From the NCBI GenBank assembly GCA_006535965.1, contig QEAR01000081.1:25094-89093 (forward strand): a stretch of DNA of 64,000 bases, given 5' to 3'. Every line of letters starts with the position of its first letter. Within the stretch, counting starts at the first letter, position 1. Both the position numbers and the translations under genes were made by a program. Shown one piece after another: positions 1-12,271 of the stretch. The notes below the pieces were generated by a model. It searched no databases and was not told where the DNA came from. It was given only the letters and a program-made list of their open reading frames with translations. This DNA comes from Spizellomyces sp. 'palustris' (taxonomy: Eukaryota > Chytridiomycota > Chytridiomycetes > Spizellomycetales > Spizellomycetaceae).

Positions 1-863
1 GGAGCAACGAGCGCGTGCGGAGGTGAGGCTGAAAGATTTTACTTTGTCATTCTTTTACGGCGCTCTTTAACAAGGATCAACGACAAAAAACTACAGGAAC
101 GTAAGAAGATTGAGGAACAGGAACGAGTCCTTGCTCGCCGCGAGCTGACGGTCGACTATCAACTGCGCGTCCTGACGGCTGCTTCACGGCTCAAACCACT
201 AGGTCGAGATCGATATTGGAATCGGTATTGGTGGTTTGATCCGTCACTCGGTTCGTCATTCGATACCGACGCGTGTAATGCAAAGAGCAAGACTAGGGCT
301 CGAGGAGGACAGGCGCAATCGGGGCAATTGGATTGGGTTTCAGGCAGGCTTTTTGTGGAGGACGTCGGCCTGGAACCAAAGACAATCCTTCAGGATGACG
401 AGCAGGATGTTGTGAAGCAAGGACTGACGCATGGTGTGTGGGGTTTCTATAGCGAGCCACATCAGGTATAAGCGAACTGCACTATGTATCATCCTCGTGC
501 CTTGGCTGACATTTGATATTCAGATCGAACAGCTTCTTACCTGGCTGGATCCGCGCGGTGTGCGTGAGTTGAGCCTCAAGACCACTGTAGAGCGACTGGC
601 TGAGCACATCACTGCTGGCATGCAACGACGCAATGAGGTTTGTCCGACGATAATTGAAGTGTTGATATCCTACCCAGTGAACTTACAACCTTGCCTTTCT
701 TTAGGACATCACTGCAGCGATTGCGCGACAAGAAGCCATGTCCTCCCGGCGACCCACGCGCAGCACACGAACGTCTGTCGGCGGCACGGATAACGATGGG
801 GCCGAAGGGGATGGACTTATATGGGAGTCGCACCTGGATTATACAAATCGGTGGGCAAAGTAG
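1..863 (+). CDS. ISWI-complex accessory subunit, ITC1/ACF1-like (3' part only)
   Basis: Partial gene; the 5' part lies outside the window. Exons as read: 1-22, 75-465, 524-637 and 705-863, with the stop codon at 861-863. The second exon encodes a charged helical stretch followed by the motif GRDRYWNRYWWFD, the WSD/WHIM-type signature found in ITC1, ACF1/BAZ1A and other DDT-domain partners of ISWI ATPases. The next exon (IEQLLTWLDPRGVREL...) matches the following WHIM segment, which in the family contacts the nucleosome linker or the ISWI partner. The protein ends in a basic Ser/Arg/Thr tail and TNRWAK. By family it would be a nuclear chromatin-remodelling subunit that spaces nucleosomes. Which WHIM subfamily it belongs to cannot be settled without the N-terminal DDT domain. 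Confidence 0.75.
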
Positions 864-1132
864 CGCACCTCCCTCTGGAGTGTCTACGGATATTTGTGTT
901 TCTGTCAAGTCTATATTTTTGTGACCCTGTTTTATGTGGGGCCCTTTTGCAAAGTGATCTGTATATAATAGAAAGGCGACTCTGCATGGTTGACCACTGT
1001 TCTTGCCTATTCCTTCCCGGGATCTCCTTCACATCTGCATTTGTCATTGTGACATATCTACAGTAAGGAACCTGCCTATAACGAGACGTAGGACTCGCGT
1101 AGTAGCATCATAATGCAGCATGCAGAGACGTT

Positions 1133-2038
1133 TCAGTAGATTTCGGTCGCAGGGGAACTCAATGCAACCACAGAGACGTTTCTTGCGATACCATCTGTTT
1201 CATGGCTCACATCCCTGTCAGTCTCTGGATTCGAAAGAGTAGTCAAGCCCAGCATTTCATCCAACTTCCTCTCTGTCGTCTGGACAGGCGGCAACATTGC
1301 AGGGACATGTAGAACGGGGTTACTTAGGATCGCATCTGCTACGATCCTCGTAGAGGATGATGATAAAACAGGAGACATCAATTCCCCATCAACAGACGAC
1401 AGAACTCTCGATCGTGATTCCTCCAAACTATCCATTTCACCGCCACCCCGGGGTTTTCCCAATCTCCAGTGATACAACGCTGTAATACTGCCCCGAAGAG
1501 GGGATATAGTTCCGCTCCCAACTGACAGTGACGCCGATCGCAAACTGCTCGTATCATCGATATTGACTGTCCCTGGGATACTCACACTCCCGTTCGGACT
1601 ATGCGGTCGCCAATTATGGATGGCCATGTTGCTGCTGATTGAAGCCGGTTGATCAGATAGTGAAGATGATATGGAGCCCGGTCCGCTGGTCGGACGAGTT
1701 GTGTATCGGAAGATGGCGGATATGCTCGAACGAAGGGTGCTGATTTTATTGAGGTTTATGGAGGGTACATTGGCTGTGGTTGCAATGGATTCTCTGTTGG
1801 TATGGCTGCGTAAACGAGAACGAAAACTGGATGCACCAGCGCTACCGGGCCGCTCATATTCACTTAATGCGTGGCTGGCGCTTGTCTTGAGCGTGCGTGG
1901 GTACTTGGATGTGGCAGTTTCGAGTGAAGCATGACTGTCGCTCTTGCAGGGAGACTCTGGGGCAATTACGTTTCCCGGGCGAGTTCGTTGCCTTCGCAGC
2001 CATCTTGGTAATAGCAGTTTGCTTGAGCACTTCCCCAT
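1133..2038 (-). CDS. Serine-rich protein with predicted N-myristoylation signal
   Basis: I do not recognise a family. The open frame runs upstream to a possible Met at 2152, but I prefer the start at 2038. It gives a 301-residue protein beginning MGKCSSK, a good N-myristoylation context (Gly2, Ser6) with Cys4 available for palmitoylation, followed by a basic patch (RWLRRQRTR). The frame N-terminal to it reads like untranslated leader. The body is Ser/Thr/Arg-rich and probably disordered. Two copies of a short motif are visible: STLRSSISAIFRYTTRP at residues about 100-116 and SPLRGSITALYHWRLGKP at about 179-196. Inference: a lipid-anchored, membrane-peripheral regulatory or scaffold protein. 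It lies 302 bp downstream of the SMC6 stop on the same strand. A missed upstream exon remains possible. Confidence 0.5.
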   Translation of the reverse strand: MGKCSSKLLLPRWLRRQRTRPGNVIAPESPCKSDSHASLETATSKYPRTLKTSASHALSEYERPGSAGASSFRSRLRSHTNRESIATTANVPSINLNKISTLRSSISAIFRYTTRPTSGPGSISSSLSDQPASISSNMAIHNWRPHSPNGSVSIPGTVNIDDTSSLRSASLSVGSGTISPLRGSITALYHWRLGKPRGGGEMDSLEESRSRVLSSVDGELMSPVLSSSSTRIVADAILSNPVLHVPAMLPPVQTTERKLDEMLGLTTLSNPETDRDVSHETDGIARNVSVVALSSPATEIY

Positions 2039-2340
2039 TAGGTACCAGGGGTCATACGAAGAGGGAAGTAGGAGTCCTGTAATGCTCAAAAACGAGAGAT
2101 TGATGTGGGGTAATATCATTACTGTGCAATTTAAAGTTTTTAAAGGCTTCATCCACGGAATTCCTGGACAATTTCAATTGGTCATAATATCCACGGGCGA
2201 CTGCCAGAACCCTATCTTCAATGGCGCAAACAACTCAAATGGGAGATATTGATCCAATGATGTTCGTGTCTAAATGCGGAAATTCGAGGGTGATATCCCC
2301 AGAACCAAATTATATGATCTTAACCTATATATACTACTCA

Positions 2341-5300
2341 TCAGGATCCTGCCGCGATGCGTGTTTGTCCACGTTCAGGATCTTGCAACCGGTGGACTCG
2401 GACGTCTGGTCCACCCAATCCGGGAACGTTCCTGGAAAAGAGGGACCCATGGTGTTCTAGAAATCCGAAAACCAAACGACGCTTCAACAAACAACACTTA
2501 CCCCATTGTTTGTGGTGTGATGAAAATATACTGACATGCGCGATCCTGTTCTCGAGCATTGTCAATCATTGCTTTCATGCTGACGCGTCGGTTTACGGCG
2601 TCCTACACTGCAACAGTCAACAGAGGCAAAAGACCTTTGTAACCACATTGCTCCACTGACCATGAAGACATCAAATTCATCCAAAGCACGGAATGGGCTT
2701 CCCATGCTCTCCCACAGAGCCAAAAGCAAACATACTGTAGAAAAACTTTTCTCTCCGCCAGACAAGGCACGAGGATCTTTGTCTTTCGAAGTGCTACTTG
2801 CTGTTCTGCCGTCGGCTGTACCGCCATCATCTTGCTTTTGTACCTAGGCAGAATCGCTTGGTTGGACACCGCTACGGTGTTGCGCGCGATGCAGCTATTC
2901 TTGCTCACCTTCAGTTCCAAGCTCCTGCCATGGTGATCTAGAACTAAACGACCTCGATATCCCCGCTTTCGCATAAGCTCCGCAAATAGAGTCTTTGCTC
3001 GAATGGAAATGTAGTGTCTGAACGATGACCAAGAGTTCAGACGACTCTGCAGTGAGTTTTTGACCTCACGGATGAGGATCTCCGTGTTTTGTATTTCTCT
3101 CTTTGCTGCAACATAAGCCGCCTTCTTGCTAACGTAGGCATGGTATACATCGTCTCTACTTCCATGCCTTTAACGCAAAAAGGGAGAAGGTGTAAACTCC
3201 AATGTCACGACCGTACAAACGCACAGGTAAACGTACTTCTTCTCGATCTCTTTCAAGCGCGCCTGGCACAATCTGATATCTCGCTCAATTTCATCGGCTG
3301 GTTTATCCACAGGTACGCGCTCGCAGTACTGTTCGCATTTTCCAGTATCAACCGCCAACTGCTCTTCCGCAACGTCAAGGTCATCTCGAGCCTGGCGAAG
3401 TTTCTCCTGATACTGTATACGCTGATTCTCCCAATGCGCACGATCGTTTTCGTATTTCACCTTCTTATCTGCGGCTTCTCTGACCCGATTCTGTGGACGA
3501 TGTAAGTGGTGCACTAGGCATCGGTGAAATTATCAGCAAACTGACCGAAAGCGCCGTGTGCCGCTCAACCATGATCTGTCGCTCATCTTCAAGTGTGGCT
3601 AATTGCGCTTTTAGTGACGCCTCCGCTGTTTGCACCTCTCGCCGTTGACCTTCGAGCGCTTCGAACTGCCGCAGAATGAGCTCTATTTGATCGTCTTCAT
3701 ACTGCAACAATATCAGTTTCTTTAGTCAACGAATGCTCAATATCTATCGATATATGTACCTTGCACGCCTCTTGCAAAGCCCCAATGTTCGATTCTTCGT
3801 CGTCCTTGTGGCGACTTGAATGAGTTTCTCGTGTGTGACTGTTTCATAATACTATTTTAGTGCTTACCACCAAATCCTCACGCATTTGCCGGATCTCGGT
3901 CTCTTTCTTCCCAACATCACTGTGAAGCGCGACCTGCTCCGCCTTATACCAAAGTGCATTCAGCGGTAGGATAATGGCCGCCTTAATGCGTATCTTGACT
4001 TTACCCTGAGCTTCTGCCGTTGCTGAGACACGGCAGCCACCTGATCTTCCAGCTGATCGACTGTCGATTTCCATGCCGCCTTTTCTTCGCGCAATTGATT
4101 GATTTGAGCCTCCTCTTGTCTGGGAAGAGCAATTGAACTTGCTGTCATCAGCAGTAATCAGAACCTTCTAACACGCTACCTAACAAATATGCTGACATCT
4201 GCCGCCAGCCTCGGCTGGCCTCGATACGGAACTATACTTTGTGTCGAAAGACCACCGCCGCGACTACCCATGGAAAAGCAATCTATGGTGAAAACGCCGC
4301 TCACATTACGCGGGAAGCTTCTCCCCGTGATGGCGTTTCCCTCGTCACGAGTTTGTACCAGAACCATTTGTTCGATGTGATGTTGCAAAATCAACTGATC
4401 TCGCACAATGTCGTTGTCGAACTAGAAAACACCAATTACGTATAGCACAGTTTCGATTATATATTTGTACAAGTGACCAAGTGTGTTTACCTCAAGAGCA
4501 CGCAAAACGGTCAAGTATTGGGAGTCTGGCTCGCCGCTTGTAAAGTGAATGGGTCGTCTTGAATACTTCAATATGTTACTAGGACTGACATTGTCCGCAT
4601 TAGTATAATAATATGTCCGTCAGAGATGCAGTCAACAATACCATCTGCAACGATCAAGAATACTCTGCATAGTCAGTAGATCTTCTTGATTCTCGACTGC
4701 CATTGAGTTCAGAGTATTGCCAAGCAAGCTTTCAATGACGCGAGCAAAGTCATCCTGCAGCACCTTCACGTGCAATCCTAGTCGCAGTGTTACAGGTCCA
4801 GTGCGAAGTATGGGGAAGTGAGTCGTAACGCACCTAACGGCCCAATCGGCTTTCGTCCTGTCCAACGTCCCTGCTGCTCATACTCTTCAACCATCCGTAC
4901 CACATTCCCCATAGTGGCACCAAACGCGACCAGTCGGTCAGTTCGCTGTCGCGACAGACCCGAGATTCTTTCTTGGCAAGATCTTATATCACCGTCAAAT
5001 CGTCGTAATCGTCCTTGCGCTTCCCGCAATCTCTCGTTAGCTTCACCATGGGCCGTTTCTACGTGATCTCGTTCCAATTGAAGCTGTCACTAGTTCAATA
5101 ATTGGTTTTGCGCTACATGAGTACAGCAGATGGTACCTGACGCAATTTCTCCTCAAAGACGGCCTTTTCAGTTTCGCGCTCGCTAATTAGAGTCAGCTGC
5201 TGCTTTCGGGTGGTTCTACTTGAATGTAAGTTCCGATGAGAATCGATCCAGCTCGCTTGTCGTAGACATACCGACTGTCATTTTCAGTCTTTTTCATCTC

Positions 5301-7248
5301 TTCCGCAATTCGTCTTCGGAAGTCATCTCTATTTCGCCGGTGGGTTTTCACCGTAGTATTCATCTCCTGCTCTTCAGTAGCAAAATCCATCAACCTCTGC
5401 CGGAGCGCCATGATCTCTTGTACAATCTGCTGCTTTTGCTCGTGTAATGGCTGTGTCGCTTGCGTTTGATGTGCAATCTGGGTTTCCAAATTGTCTATTT
5501 CTTTCCCAATCTCAGATAAGGCATTCTGGTGCTCATTATCAGCAATTCGTGCGTCCAGTCAATCAACACTGCAGTAGACATACCTCACAGTCGGAGATTT
5601 TGGTATGCACAAGGTCCACTTTCCGCTGGGCTTTTTCTGCAGCTTTCCTTTTCGCTTCGACTTCCTACATCATCAATCAGCGGACATGCCTGGCATTTAC
5701 ATAATGGTCGGAAACACAACCTGCTCCTCCTCTGTAATCTGCGCCCAAGCCATTTGCTTCTTTAAATGTTCCACGTGCTCCTCGAGGTCTTTCGCTTGCT
5801 CCAAATTCTTTAGAGATGCTCTTTAGTCAGAATGCATGAGTGCCGCAACATTTCGTCCTGACCTTCAAAGTAGTCTCGAGATCTTTCACCGAGGATTTCA
5901 TTTCCGGTAATACCTATCAGTATTACTTAGGATTGACAAGAATCATTGCAAATCATGGGCAGGCACTGCACCTGTCGCTTGTGCTGCAGCACATTCTCGA
6001 TGGTAGAGACGCTTTCATTAATCATGTAGTAATCAGCACTGAGCTGATTTAGCTGAGTGCCATTCATAAAGAACTGATTAAAGTATGAGACTGCGTCATC
6101 ATGTGGAAAGGAGACAAAACACACGTACATTATACTTGTCCACGGGCGTGCTGTTTGCGAGGAAGCTCCGGGCAGAATCTTGCGTTAATATGGTCATAGG
6201 ATTATTTGCCAGTATCTGCATGTGGTCGCAAATGGCCACCAGTTCATCTCGCTTCGTGGAAATGAGTGCCCCTAAGATACGGATCGATATGAGGTCAGGA
6301 CGAAAGCTGACACTTGTCCATATAACCTTGCCTTGAGCTGACTTCAGTTTGTAGGTGCTTGAGCCCTCCCGAAGTAGTTTCCGTTCGATGGTGATGGAGT
6401 TGCCATATTCGTGAGGTTTGTACGCATCCTCGCCCTCGTTTCGTAAGGTCACGCTCACGGAGCCTACTCTGGAAACAGGTTCAGTCTGTAACTTCATACC
6501 CACCAAAAAGTTTATTTAAACATACTGGCTTCCTTCACGAAGGAATTCCTTCAAACTCCCTGCTCTGTTGGTAAACGTTGCTCTCCCTCCTAAGCATATG
6601 GCCAGTGCCGTTAGGATGGCACTCTTTCCACCTGTAGCACACTGTTAGCATTTTCTTTTTCTAGGGATATTTCAGAAAATTCCTTTCTTACTTCCGTTAT
6701 GTCCAACAACGAAATTGATCTTGCGGCCAAAGGATACTGCAAGGTATTTATGACACATGAAATTGACCAGTTCCACGCGTGCGATGGTCCCGGTTCCGTC
6801 TAACTCCTGTATATAATATCTTATGGTCCGTGATAGCTGTGCTCCCTGGTTCTTTTCAGGGTACTTACGTGCGCTCCATTCTTGGTAAAAAGCTTTATAA
6901 ACAAACCCCATTAGTGAGCCGCACAAAGAAATTTGCAACCAGCATAAAGCCAGGAAGTAAGTTGCCAAGGTTTCAGGCAGAACACCTCAAGCATATATCT
7001 GTACATACCTCTTCTGTCACACTTTCAGTGTCAGAGTTGGAAGAAGCGCTGTCGTAATCCACATGGGATCGTCGTTTCTTCCGGCTATCACTATCATTGA
7101 CGGAAGGTCGACGTTTTTTTCCAGCCCTGGTACGGCCAGAATTACTGTAGAGAGGACTTGATGGTGCTTCTGGACCACCAGACGGCGAATCTTCGTCTTC
7201 CATTATGATTTGAATCCAGTGGGAAGCTTTACGAGGTTGACCTGTCAA
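2341..7248 (-). CDS. SMC6: Structural maintenance of chromosomes protein 6 (SMC5/6 complex)
   Basis: Multi-exon gene. The N-terminal exon is acidic/Ser-rich with a basic nuclear-localisation-like stretch. The next exons give [17 protein letters not shown] and a Walker A GHNGSGKS that is split by an intron (phase and homology agree), then [24 protein letters not shown] long series of coiled-coil exons follows between about 6500 and 3100. The C-terminal head reads [27 protein letters not shown], then the ABC signature [19 protein letters not shown] and Walker B region [13 protein letters not shown]. The last exon ends in [16 protein letters not shown] with the stop at 2341-2343. As known for the family, SMC6 pairs with SMC5 to resolve recombination and replication intermediates. 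Start: first Met at 7248; an in-frame Met at 7203 is the alternative. It diverges from KAP123 with a 123 bp gap. Individual coiled-coil exon limits were not all resolved. Confidence 0.93.
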
Positions 7249-7371
7249 CTCGGACGAATGTTCGATCGCGCAGTGCTGAATGACTCATTATGACACATTT
7301 CACGTGCAATACCAAACTTTTAAGATCCTCCGACAGTTGCTTTCTGGCAGATTTGAGGTTGGCTTGGGAAA
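7249..7371. promoter_or_regulatory. Shared 5' region of SMC6 and KAP123
   Basis: 123 bp separate the two divergent start codons. The segment holds an AP-1/GCN4-type site TGACTCA at 7281-7287 and an E-box CACGTG at 7301-7306. No clear TATA box. Its role as a bidirectional promoter is inferred from the position only. Confidence 0.4.
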
Positions 7372-10300
7372 ATGGAGGTAAAGCATGGGGTGACTTTCAA
7401 GCTCATACTACTGGTGCTATTACTAAACAGTGGGAATAGGCGTTTGCTGCAGAACTTGAACAGCTTCTCAAGCAAATCAACAGCGGAGACACCGCGCGTT
7501 TGCAGTCGGTAATGACTGACAGCTTCCCTACTGCTTCTATTATGATGTCCGCGTCGCTAACACATTTATCAGGCTACAGCAACCCTCAGCAGTCAGTACT
7601 ACTCGAAGGTGATATGCATCCCGGCGCTGTTTGAAATTGCCTCCCGCCACCCAGACATTGGGGTGAGTACAAATAATTGTCAGGAACATCCGCGATCTCT
7701 ATAACACCTGTCATTCTGTAGCTTCGTCAACTTGCTGCCGTAGAGCTTCGAAAGCAAGTTAGGAAGCAAGGTGGTAACTGGTGGGAATCGTTGGACGAAC
7801 TTTACAGAAATCAAATCAAACAGCGATTGCTCGAGATCATTGTGATTGAACCTAGGTTTGAGGCGCATGTATGCAGTTTCGCCCATTGGTATGGGAGCTG
7901 ACTTGAGTTTTTCTTGCCTAGCAAACCTGTGCGACACTCATTAGCACGCGTCATTTCTGAAGTTGCTAAGGTGGAGCTGTCCAAAGAGCGCTGGGGAGAA
8001 CTCATCACTTTCCTCTACACATGTTGCCAAAGTGCGACTGTTGGACACCGGGAAGTCGGTGTATATGTACTCGATACGCTGTTTGAAGTGATCGCGGATA
8101 CGCTGACCGACCGTATTGCCGACCTCTTTCTGCTATTTTCCAAAACCTTAGCCGATCCCGATAGTCTTGAAGTTAGGGTGACGACCCTGATGGCTTTGGG
8201 AAAGATTGCGGACTTTATTGATCCGCAAGCGCAAAATGAAATTAAGGCATTTAGGGATCTTTTGCCTGGCATGGTCGCTGTCCTGCGTGACTGCCTTGCT
8301 CAAGGAGATGAGGACAGCGCTGTGAAGGGATTTGAAGTCTTTGACAACCTTCTCGTTATCGAAGCGCCGTTATTGTCCAGGCATATATCGGATCTCATTC
8401 AGTTCTTTGTGGGCATCGGTGCCAATAGAGCCTATGGAGGGACCGCTCGCGTGTCTGCCTTGTCGTTCTTGATGTGGAGTACCGTATACCAGAAAAATAA
8501 ACTTGTGAAGCTCAAGTTGGTATCCCCGATCATTGGCAGTATCTTCCCTATCGCTGCGGAGCCAGAGCCAGAGGATGATGACGAAGACTCTCCAGGGCGC
8601 TTAGCCTTGCAAGTTATCAACTCGCTGTCAACAAACTTGCCACCACAGCAGGTGTTTCCCGATTGTATGCAGCTGATCGTCTCGTACATGCAGAATCCGG
8701 AGCCCACGGCCCGGAAGGCGGCGATGCTTGCCTTTGGGGTTCTTGTAGATGGTTGCGCCGATCATATGCGAAGCAAGATCAACGACCTACTTCCGTTGCT
8801 ATGTAGAGGATTGCAGGATCCTGAGAATATTGTACGAAGAGCCGCATGCATGGCACTGGGATCTGTTGCAGAGGAACTCAGTGAGGAGATTGGCCAGCAC
8901 CATGCGACACTCTTGCCGTTGATTTTTAATCTGCTGAATGATCCAAGCGAAAAAGTGCAAAAATCATCGACGAACGCACTTGACGCCATTTTGGAGGGTC
9001 TGGGCGATGAGATCAACCAGTATCTCCCCGCTTTGATGGAAAAGCTTGTTTACTTGCTGGATAGTGACAGTTATCAAGTCAAAGGCGTTGTCATTGCTTG
9101 TATTGGCTCTGCTGCTCATTCAGCCGGTGACAGCTTCCAGCCCTATTTCCCGCAAGTTATGGCACGGTTGCAATCTTACATGGCTATCACAGACAAAGAT
9201 GTGCTCGATCTACGGGGTCTTGCAACTGATACCGTTAGTGCCGTTGCCGAAGCCGTGGGAAAAGAGATCTTCCGCGTATGTAGCAAATTGGATTGGATAT
9301 TTGATAATGAGGCGTTAACCATACTGCGTATATCTCTAGCCCCATATGAATGCAACGATGAGTCAAGCAGTGCAAGGATTGGAGCTCGACAACAACAGAC
9401 TGCGCGAATGTAGTTATGTCTTCTTTTCCGTTATGGCTAGGGTGTTTGAGGTTTGTGCACACTGCGGAAATCCTAGTGACTGTTCTTATATTCACAGTGT
9501 CATTACTTCACCATTACCCAGGAGGAATTTGCTCCCTTTTTAACCGTTGTCGTACCGCAACTTCTCAAGTCTTGCAACGAGGAGGAGAAGAATCCAACTG
9601 AATGGAGTGGGGAAGCCGAAGATGACCAATCTATATCGTTGGATGACGAGGATGATGACCACTTTCCTGGGTTTAGTCTTAACAACGCCTTGGCAGAAGA
9701 AAAGGAAACTGCAGCAGATGCATTGGGACAAATTTTCCAGGCCTGTCGTGCGGCATTCATGCCGTATGTTCATGAAAGCGTGACCACTTTGATCAAATTG
9801 CTTGGACACTACCATGAGAGCGTCCGCAAGTCGGCCGTGGGATCCCTCTTGTCCTTCTTGTTGACCTTTTACAAAATGTCGAATCCCCCAAAATGGGCAC
9901 CTGGGACACCTCTACAAGTTCCACTTCACGAGAACGTAGCTGGTCTCGCCAAAGCTTCCGCAGATGCTATCCTTAACATGTTGGATGATGAAGACGATCG
10001 GTAAGTGGGATTGATCTGCGGCGGCCTGACTATGGACCACACATCTCATGTTGACTATGGTGTAAAGGAGCGTCGTGGCCCAAGCATTCAACGAATATAC
10101 CGAAGCTTTGAAAGAGATGGGCCCTGGAGCGTTGGCAGACAGGAAACAATCACTTGCCGAACTCGTTCTACTAGTGCTACAAAAGGAGCATAAATGTCAG
10201 CTTGACGTTGAGTTGGACGACGAAATGTCCGATGGTTCCGCGCTGCGTCGGACCCCGCAGCGAGTGGAGGAGGACGATGAGCAAGCAGAATACGATGCTG

Positions 10301-11186
10301 TTCTCATTAGCTCTGCCTGTGACCTCGTGGGAGCCATGGCAAATGCATTAGGAGCTGGATTTTCTGTATATTTCCAGCAATTGTTCCCGCTGATTGCAAA
10401 GTACTACAAAAAGTCACGCCCGGTGTCAGATCGGAGCATGGCTACTGGGGTCTTGGCAGAATGCGCTATGGGATTGAAGAAAGGGGTCACACCATTCACC
10501 AACGAAATGTTGCAAATTTTGATCCGTGCGCTTGCAGACGAAGAGGAGGAAGTACGAAGTAATGCAGCGTTTGGAGTGGGAGTGCTACTTGAGCAGAGCG
10601 AGACAGATTTGACGAGGTGGGGTTAGCCACTTGAATAGCCGGCGACTACCCATACTGATGGTGGCTTGTTTTCTTTGCAGTTTCTACCCCCAGATTCTAC
10701 AGCTTCTCCGACCCCTTTTCGAAATTCAAGATGGTATCCCCAACATGGCAGATAATGCTGCAGGCGCTGTTTGTCGTATGATTGTGCGGAATCCGTCCGC
10801 TGTCCCCCTGGATCAAGTTCTCCCTGTGGTGATGCAACATCTTCCATTGAAGAAGGACTTTGAGGAGAATGAACCTGTCTTCCGATGTGTCCTTCAATTG
10901 CTTCAGAACAATAACTCTTACGTGAGTGGATAGAGGCTTCATCCCTAGTGTGATTACGTTGGCTAATTAGACTTTTCTGTCACAGCTCCTGGCAAACATG
11001 TCTGCACTCTTGAACGTCTTTGCCCAAGTGTTGAGCCCTCCTGAGAATCAACTCAAGGATGCGACGCGTGCGGAAATCATTGGTCTTCTCAAAACTCTTA
11101 AAAACCACCACGCAGATTCGTTCCAAAATATGGTATCTGGCATGCAGAGTCAATATGCGACTGCTTTGATAGGCTTGCTCCAGTAG
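7372..11186 (+). CDS. KAP123: Importin beta-type karyopherin, KAP123/importin-4 family
   Basis: Ten exons were resolved: 7372-7377, 7440-7508, 7573-7662, 7722-7855, 7922-9275, 9340-9450, 9498-10000, 10068-10616, 10681-10921 and 10986-11186. They total 1085 residues, the usual length for Kap123/IPO4. The protein is an array of HEAT repeats from end to end (examples: EVGVYVLDTLFEVIAD, ENIVRRAACMALGSVAEEL, EKVQKSSTNALDAILEGL). The N-terminal RQLAAVELRKQV corresponds to the Ran-binding importin-beta N-terminal domain. An acidic insert DDEDDDHFPGF sits mid-protein. Family role: nuclear import of ribosomal proteins and histones, released by RanGTP. The first exon is only six bases (ATG GAG) before the first intron; this start is supported because the second exon continues FAAELEQLLKQI in phase. 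Confidence 0.93.
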
Positions 11187-12271
11187 ATATTATGTAGATT
11201 AGCGTGTTTTCCCTGCCCCCTTAGCGATTATTATACATCTTATCCCTCTTGTGTATTTGTAGTGACTATTTTATTCCTCATCATAGATACTTATTTCAGG
11301 ATACTTTGCCGGCGTCTGAATGGTTTAGTTTGCAGAAGAATGGACTCTTGACAACTGGTAATAATCCCGTGATTCCCCAACTATCACGTGAGTCACTCTG
11401 CTTTAAGTGGCACTCCACAGGGCGCTACAAGGGTTTTTAGCTCTGCATAGCATTACCACCCCCTGAACGTAACAAGCCGTTTTGGAGGGCTTAACGTCAA
11501 TACGTTGAGGGTACCGCGTTCGTTCCTTGTATGATACGTGAGTAATGTCAACGCCTCTCTTGCATTGAACACTTGCCGTGTCAGTATCAGGTTCCATCGG
11601 AAGTGGGCTGTTTTTTTCTTTGGTAATTCCGTTTTACAATGTTGGGGGTTGCTGTAAAGTAAAAAAGTGTTATAAACGAGAGGCGTAACAGTGAGATGAC
11701 GTTGGGTCTCTTTTGTGGCATAAATCGTACAGATGCGATAGCGTGTTTTGGCAACCCGCGCGCGCGCTCGAATGGTCAAAGTCGCCTTCCTTTGACCCTT
11801 TTTTTTTAGGTGGCTAACTGTGCGTGTGCAGGGGCGTAAAGGATTCCAAGTTGCGAGCATTTTACTTGTCACAGTAACGACCTCCTACACAGGTTTTGGG
11901 TTTTTAAAAGGCTACGCTGTTCATCTGTGTCGAGAGTTTCTTCCTTGTTGCATGGGGTCACCTGTTGGACTTGCTAGTTGTGTTCCGCTTATCTTTTGAT
12001 TGGTTACTTGTTTGAACGGGGAATCAAGCTGTGCTGTGCATTGCTTTTGGGTTTCCCTTCTCCCCCAAAAAACACCACACACATCACAACACATTTGGGA
12101 ACCCCATTATATATATATTTTTTTTCTTATTACGTATCTCGTTTTTCTTACGCCGTTCAACATCTCCAAACACCACACACACAAGTGCACTACGCGCCAA
12201 CCTCATACACCTGCTTGCTTTATTATCACCCTGAAAGAAACTAAAAACGGACCACCGTGCTCTATATTCCA
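11187..12271. other. Intergenic region between KAP123 and the ankyrin/CCCH gene
   Basis: 1085 bp with no convincing coding exon. It carries the KAP123 3' end and an upstream region rich in homopolymer T/A runs, a CACGTG E-box at 11385-11390, an (AT) stretch near 12107-12118, and C/A-rich sequence immediately upstream of the next start. The open frames here lack codon bias and splice support. Confidence 0.5.

Noticed and set aside
2039-2152. N-terminal 38 codons of the minus-strand Ser-rich frame, with a hydrophobic stretch
   Set aside because: Probably leader sequence: the downstream MGKCSSK start is a much better protein N-terminus. Kept as an alternative only.
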